In this document: piece after piece, positions 63,084 through 64,000 of the stretch | How positions within the stretch are numbered: position 1 is the stretch's first letter | Layout of the letters: the number at the start of each line of letters is the position of its first letter | Assembly: GCF_016107545.1 (NCBI RefSeq) | Contig: NZ_JABASS010000003.1 | Coordinates: 1 to 64,000 of the forward strand | Direction of reading: 5' to 3' | Length of the DNA stretch: 64,000 bases | Source of the DNA: Psychrobacter namhaensis | GTDB lineage: Bacteria; Pseudomonadota; Gammaproteobacteria; Pseudomonadales; Moraxellaceae | Position numbers and translations under genes: made by a program | The notes under the pieces: model-generated | Told to the model about the DNA's origin: nothing | The model's database searches: none | The model's input: the letters and a program-made list of their open reading frames with translations, nothing else

Positions 63084-63108
63084 GGTTTATCTCCTTGTCT
63101 TATGATTA

Positions 63109-64000
63109 TTATTCTTTGACATCGCCATCATTGAGTAAAGTCGCATCCGCTTGATCTTCAGCACGGCCTTCGTTGCTGATCTCTTCATCTTCCTCACCGA
63201 CAAACTCCGGCACAGGATTGGGATTGACATTGTCGGGTGCTGGCGCATCTGGAAAATGATCATAATGAGGCTGGATTTGCCATGCAGGTGGCTGATCCGC
63301 TTCAATACCGAAGCTTGAAATCGCATCTTTAACCAAGCGCATTTCTACCTCGCCCTCATCTGCTAAGCGTTTGAGGGTTGCGACGACAATATGAGCCGCA
63401 TCGACGTGGAAGAAGCTTCGTAGTTTTTCGCGAGTGTCTGAGCGGCCATAACCATCGGTCCCAAGGGTGGTATAAGGGCGATTATCAGGCAACCATCCGC
63501 GTATCTGTTCTGAGTAGTTACGCATGTAATCAGTCGCTGCTACGACAATCCCTTCGTGCGGTGCCAATTGCTCGGTGACCCAAGGCACTTTTTCTTCTTC
63601 CATTGGGTGCAAGCGGTTGTAATCATCGCAAGCCATACCATCACGTGTCAGCTCGTTGAAGCTGGTCACGCTCCAAACGTTGGAGGTAATATTAAACTCG
63701 TCTTTTAAAATCTTCGACGCTTTTTGTACTTCACGTAAGATCACACCAGATCCTAACAGCTGTACTTGACTTGAGCCATTGTCCTCAAGCAGATACATAC
63801 CGCGCTTGATACCTTCCTCACAGCCTTCTGGCATCGCAGGCTGCTCGTAGTTTTCGTTCATCAGTGTTAAGTAATAATAAACGCGCTCGCCTTCTCCGTA
63901 CATACGGCGTAGGCCATCATGCATGACAACAGCCAGCTCATAACCGAAGCATGGATCATAACTGACGCAGTTGGGTACCACATTAAATAAAATCTGTGAG
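63109..64000 (-). CDS. aceE: Pyruvate dehydrogenase E1 (partial, 3' end of gene)
   Basis: This is the C-terminal part of the homodimeric pyruvate decarboxylase subunit; the gene begins beyond the right edge of the window. About 297 residues are present. They start within FNVVPNCVSYDPCFGYELAV and continue with MYGEGERVYYYLTLMNENY, AMPEGCEEGIKRGMYLLE, VWSVTSFNELTRDG and GTDGYGRSDTREKLRSFFHV. After the usual end there is an acidic Pro/Asp/Glu-rich tail of about 55 residues, longer than in E. coli, ending with EDQADATLLNDGDVKE. aceF follows at 25 bp. Confidence 0.96.
   Translation of the reverse strand, partial: SQILFNVVPNCVSYDPCFGYELAVVMHDGLRRMYGEGERVYYYLTLMNENYEQPAMPEGCEEGIKRGMYLLEDNGSSQVQLLGSGVILREVQKASKILKDEFNITSNVWSVTSFNELTRDGMACDDYNRLHPMEEEKVPWVTEQLAPHEGIVVAATDYMRNYSEQIRGWLPDNRPYTTLGTDGYGRSDTREKLRSFFHVDAAHIVVATLKRLADEGEVEMRLVKDAISSFGIEADQPPAWQIQPHYDHFPDAPAPDNVNPNPVPEFVGEEDEEISNEGRAEDQADATLLNDGDVKE

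Noticed and set aside
1-64000. CRISPR arrays, prophage, insertion sequences or a novel defence island
   Set aside because: No regular spaced repeats, transposase, integrase or phage structural genes were found; nearly all genes are recognisable housekeeping or metabolic genes.

Overview
The window is ordinary-looking chromosome from a gammaproteobacterium of the Moraxellaceae, most likely Psychrobacter. This rests on the moderate-to-low GC content, the protein sequences (for example a wax-ester-type fatty acyl-CoA reductase of the Acinetobacter Acr1 kind, an RxxxR-less PilZ and a split gspL/gspM pair), the many Ser/Asp/Thr/Asn-rich extensions on housekeeping enzymes, and the osmolyte transporters. 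No tRNA or rRNA gene, prophage, insertion sequence or CRISPR array was seen. Coding density is high, and about 54 genes can be supported.

Region by region: 1-13 kb (mostly minus strand) holds cvpA-purF, pyrD, a small membrane protein, gspL-gspM of the type II secretion system, sixA, gpsA, a YdjA-type nitroreductase, zapE and an alpha/beta hydrolase. A small lipoprotein gene and xseA-xseB follow on the plus strand. 13.8-23 kb (minus) holds pncB, a periplasmic thioredoxin-MsrA-MsrB repair lipoprotein, a two-gene betaine/choline-type ABC importer whose binding protein is fused in front of its permease, and a coniferyl-aldehyde-type dehydrogenase. 22.8-31.7 kb holds lipB, ppa, an unknown tail-anchored protein, an Acr1-like reductase, a DUF1622 membrane protein, dusB, the choline transporter betT, hinT and an unknown gene. 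31.8-37.5 kb holds ilvD, a CPA1 antiporter, a serine beta-lactamase-fold hydrolase and a DUF442-like phosphatase.

37.5-42.4 kb is a lipid locus: a MaoC hydratase and a high-molecular-weight FabG on the minus strand, divergent from a thiolase. The layout matches mycobacterial htdX-fabG4-fadA2. A PPK2 kinase follows. 43.7-53.6 kb is one long minus-strand run: rsmG, parA, parB, exbB, exbD, msbA, lpxK, kdsB, holB, pilZ. It links chromosome partition, LPS core/lipid A export, a Tol/Exb-type energiser pair, replication and type IV pili. 53.9-58.7 kb (plus) holds a LonB-like protease, a WYL-domain regulator and a TerD-domain protein. 58.8-64 kb holds a voltage-gated K+ channel, a tiny zinc-ribbon membrane protein, an OmpW-family porin, aceF and the 3' part of aceE, which runs off the right edge.

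Non-coding structure includes about ten convincing intrinsic terminators, a few promoter-like boxes, a perfect 15-bp inverted repeat just upstream of betT, a 28-bp near-palindrome upstream of dusB, and a recurring pattern of short (8-20 bp) tandem duplications in intergenic DNA, two of which cover stop codons. I saw no clear novel defence or mobile system. The most rewarding leads are the reversed binding-protein/permease fusion, the mycobacterial-style lipid locus, the WYL-TerD pair, the Acr1-like reductase and the betT inverted repeat.
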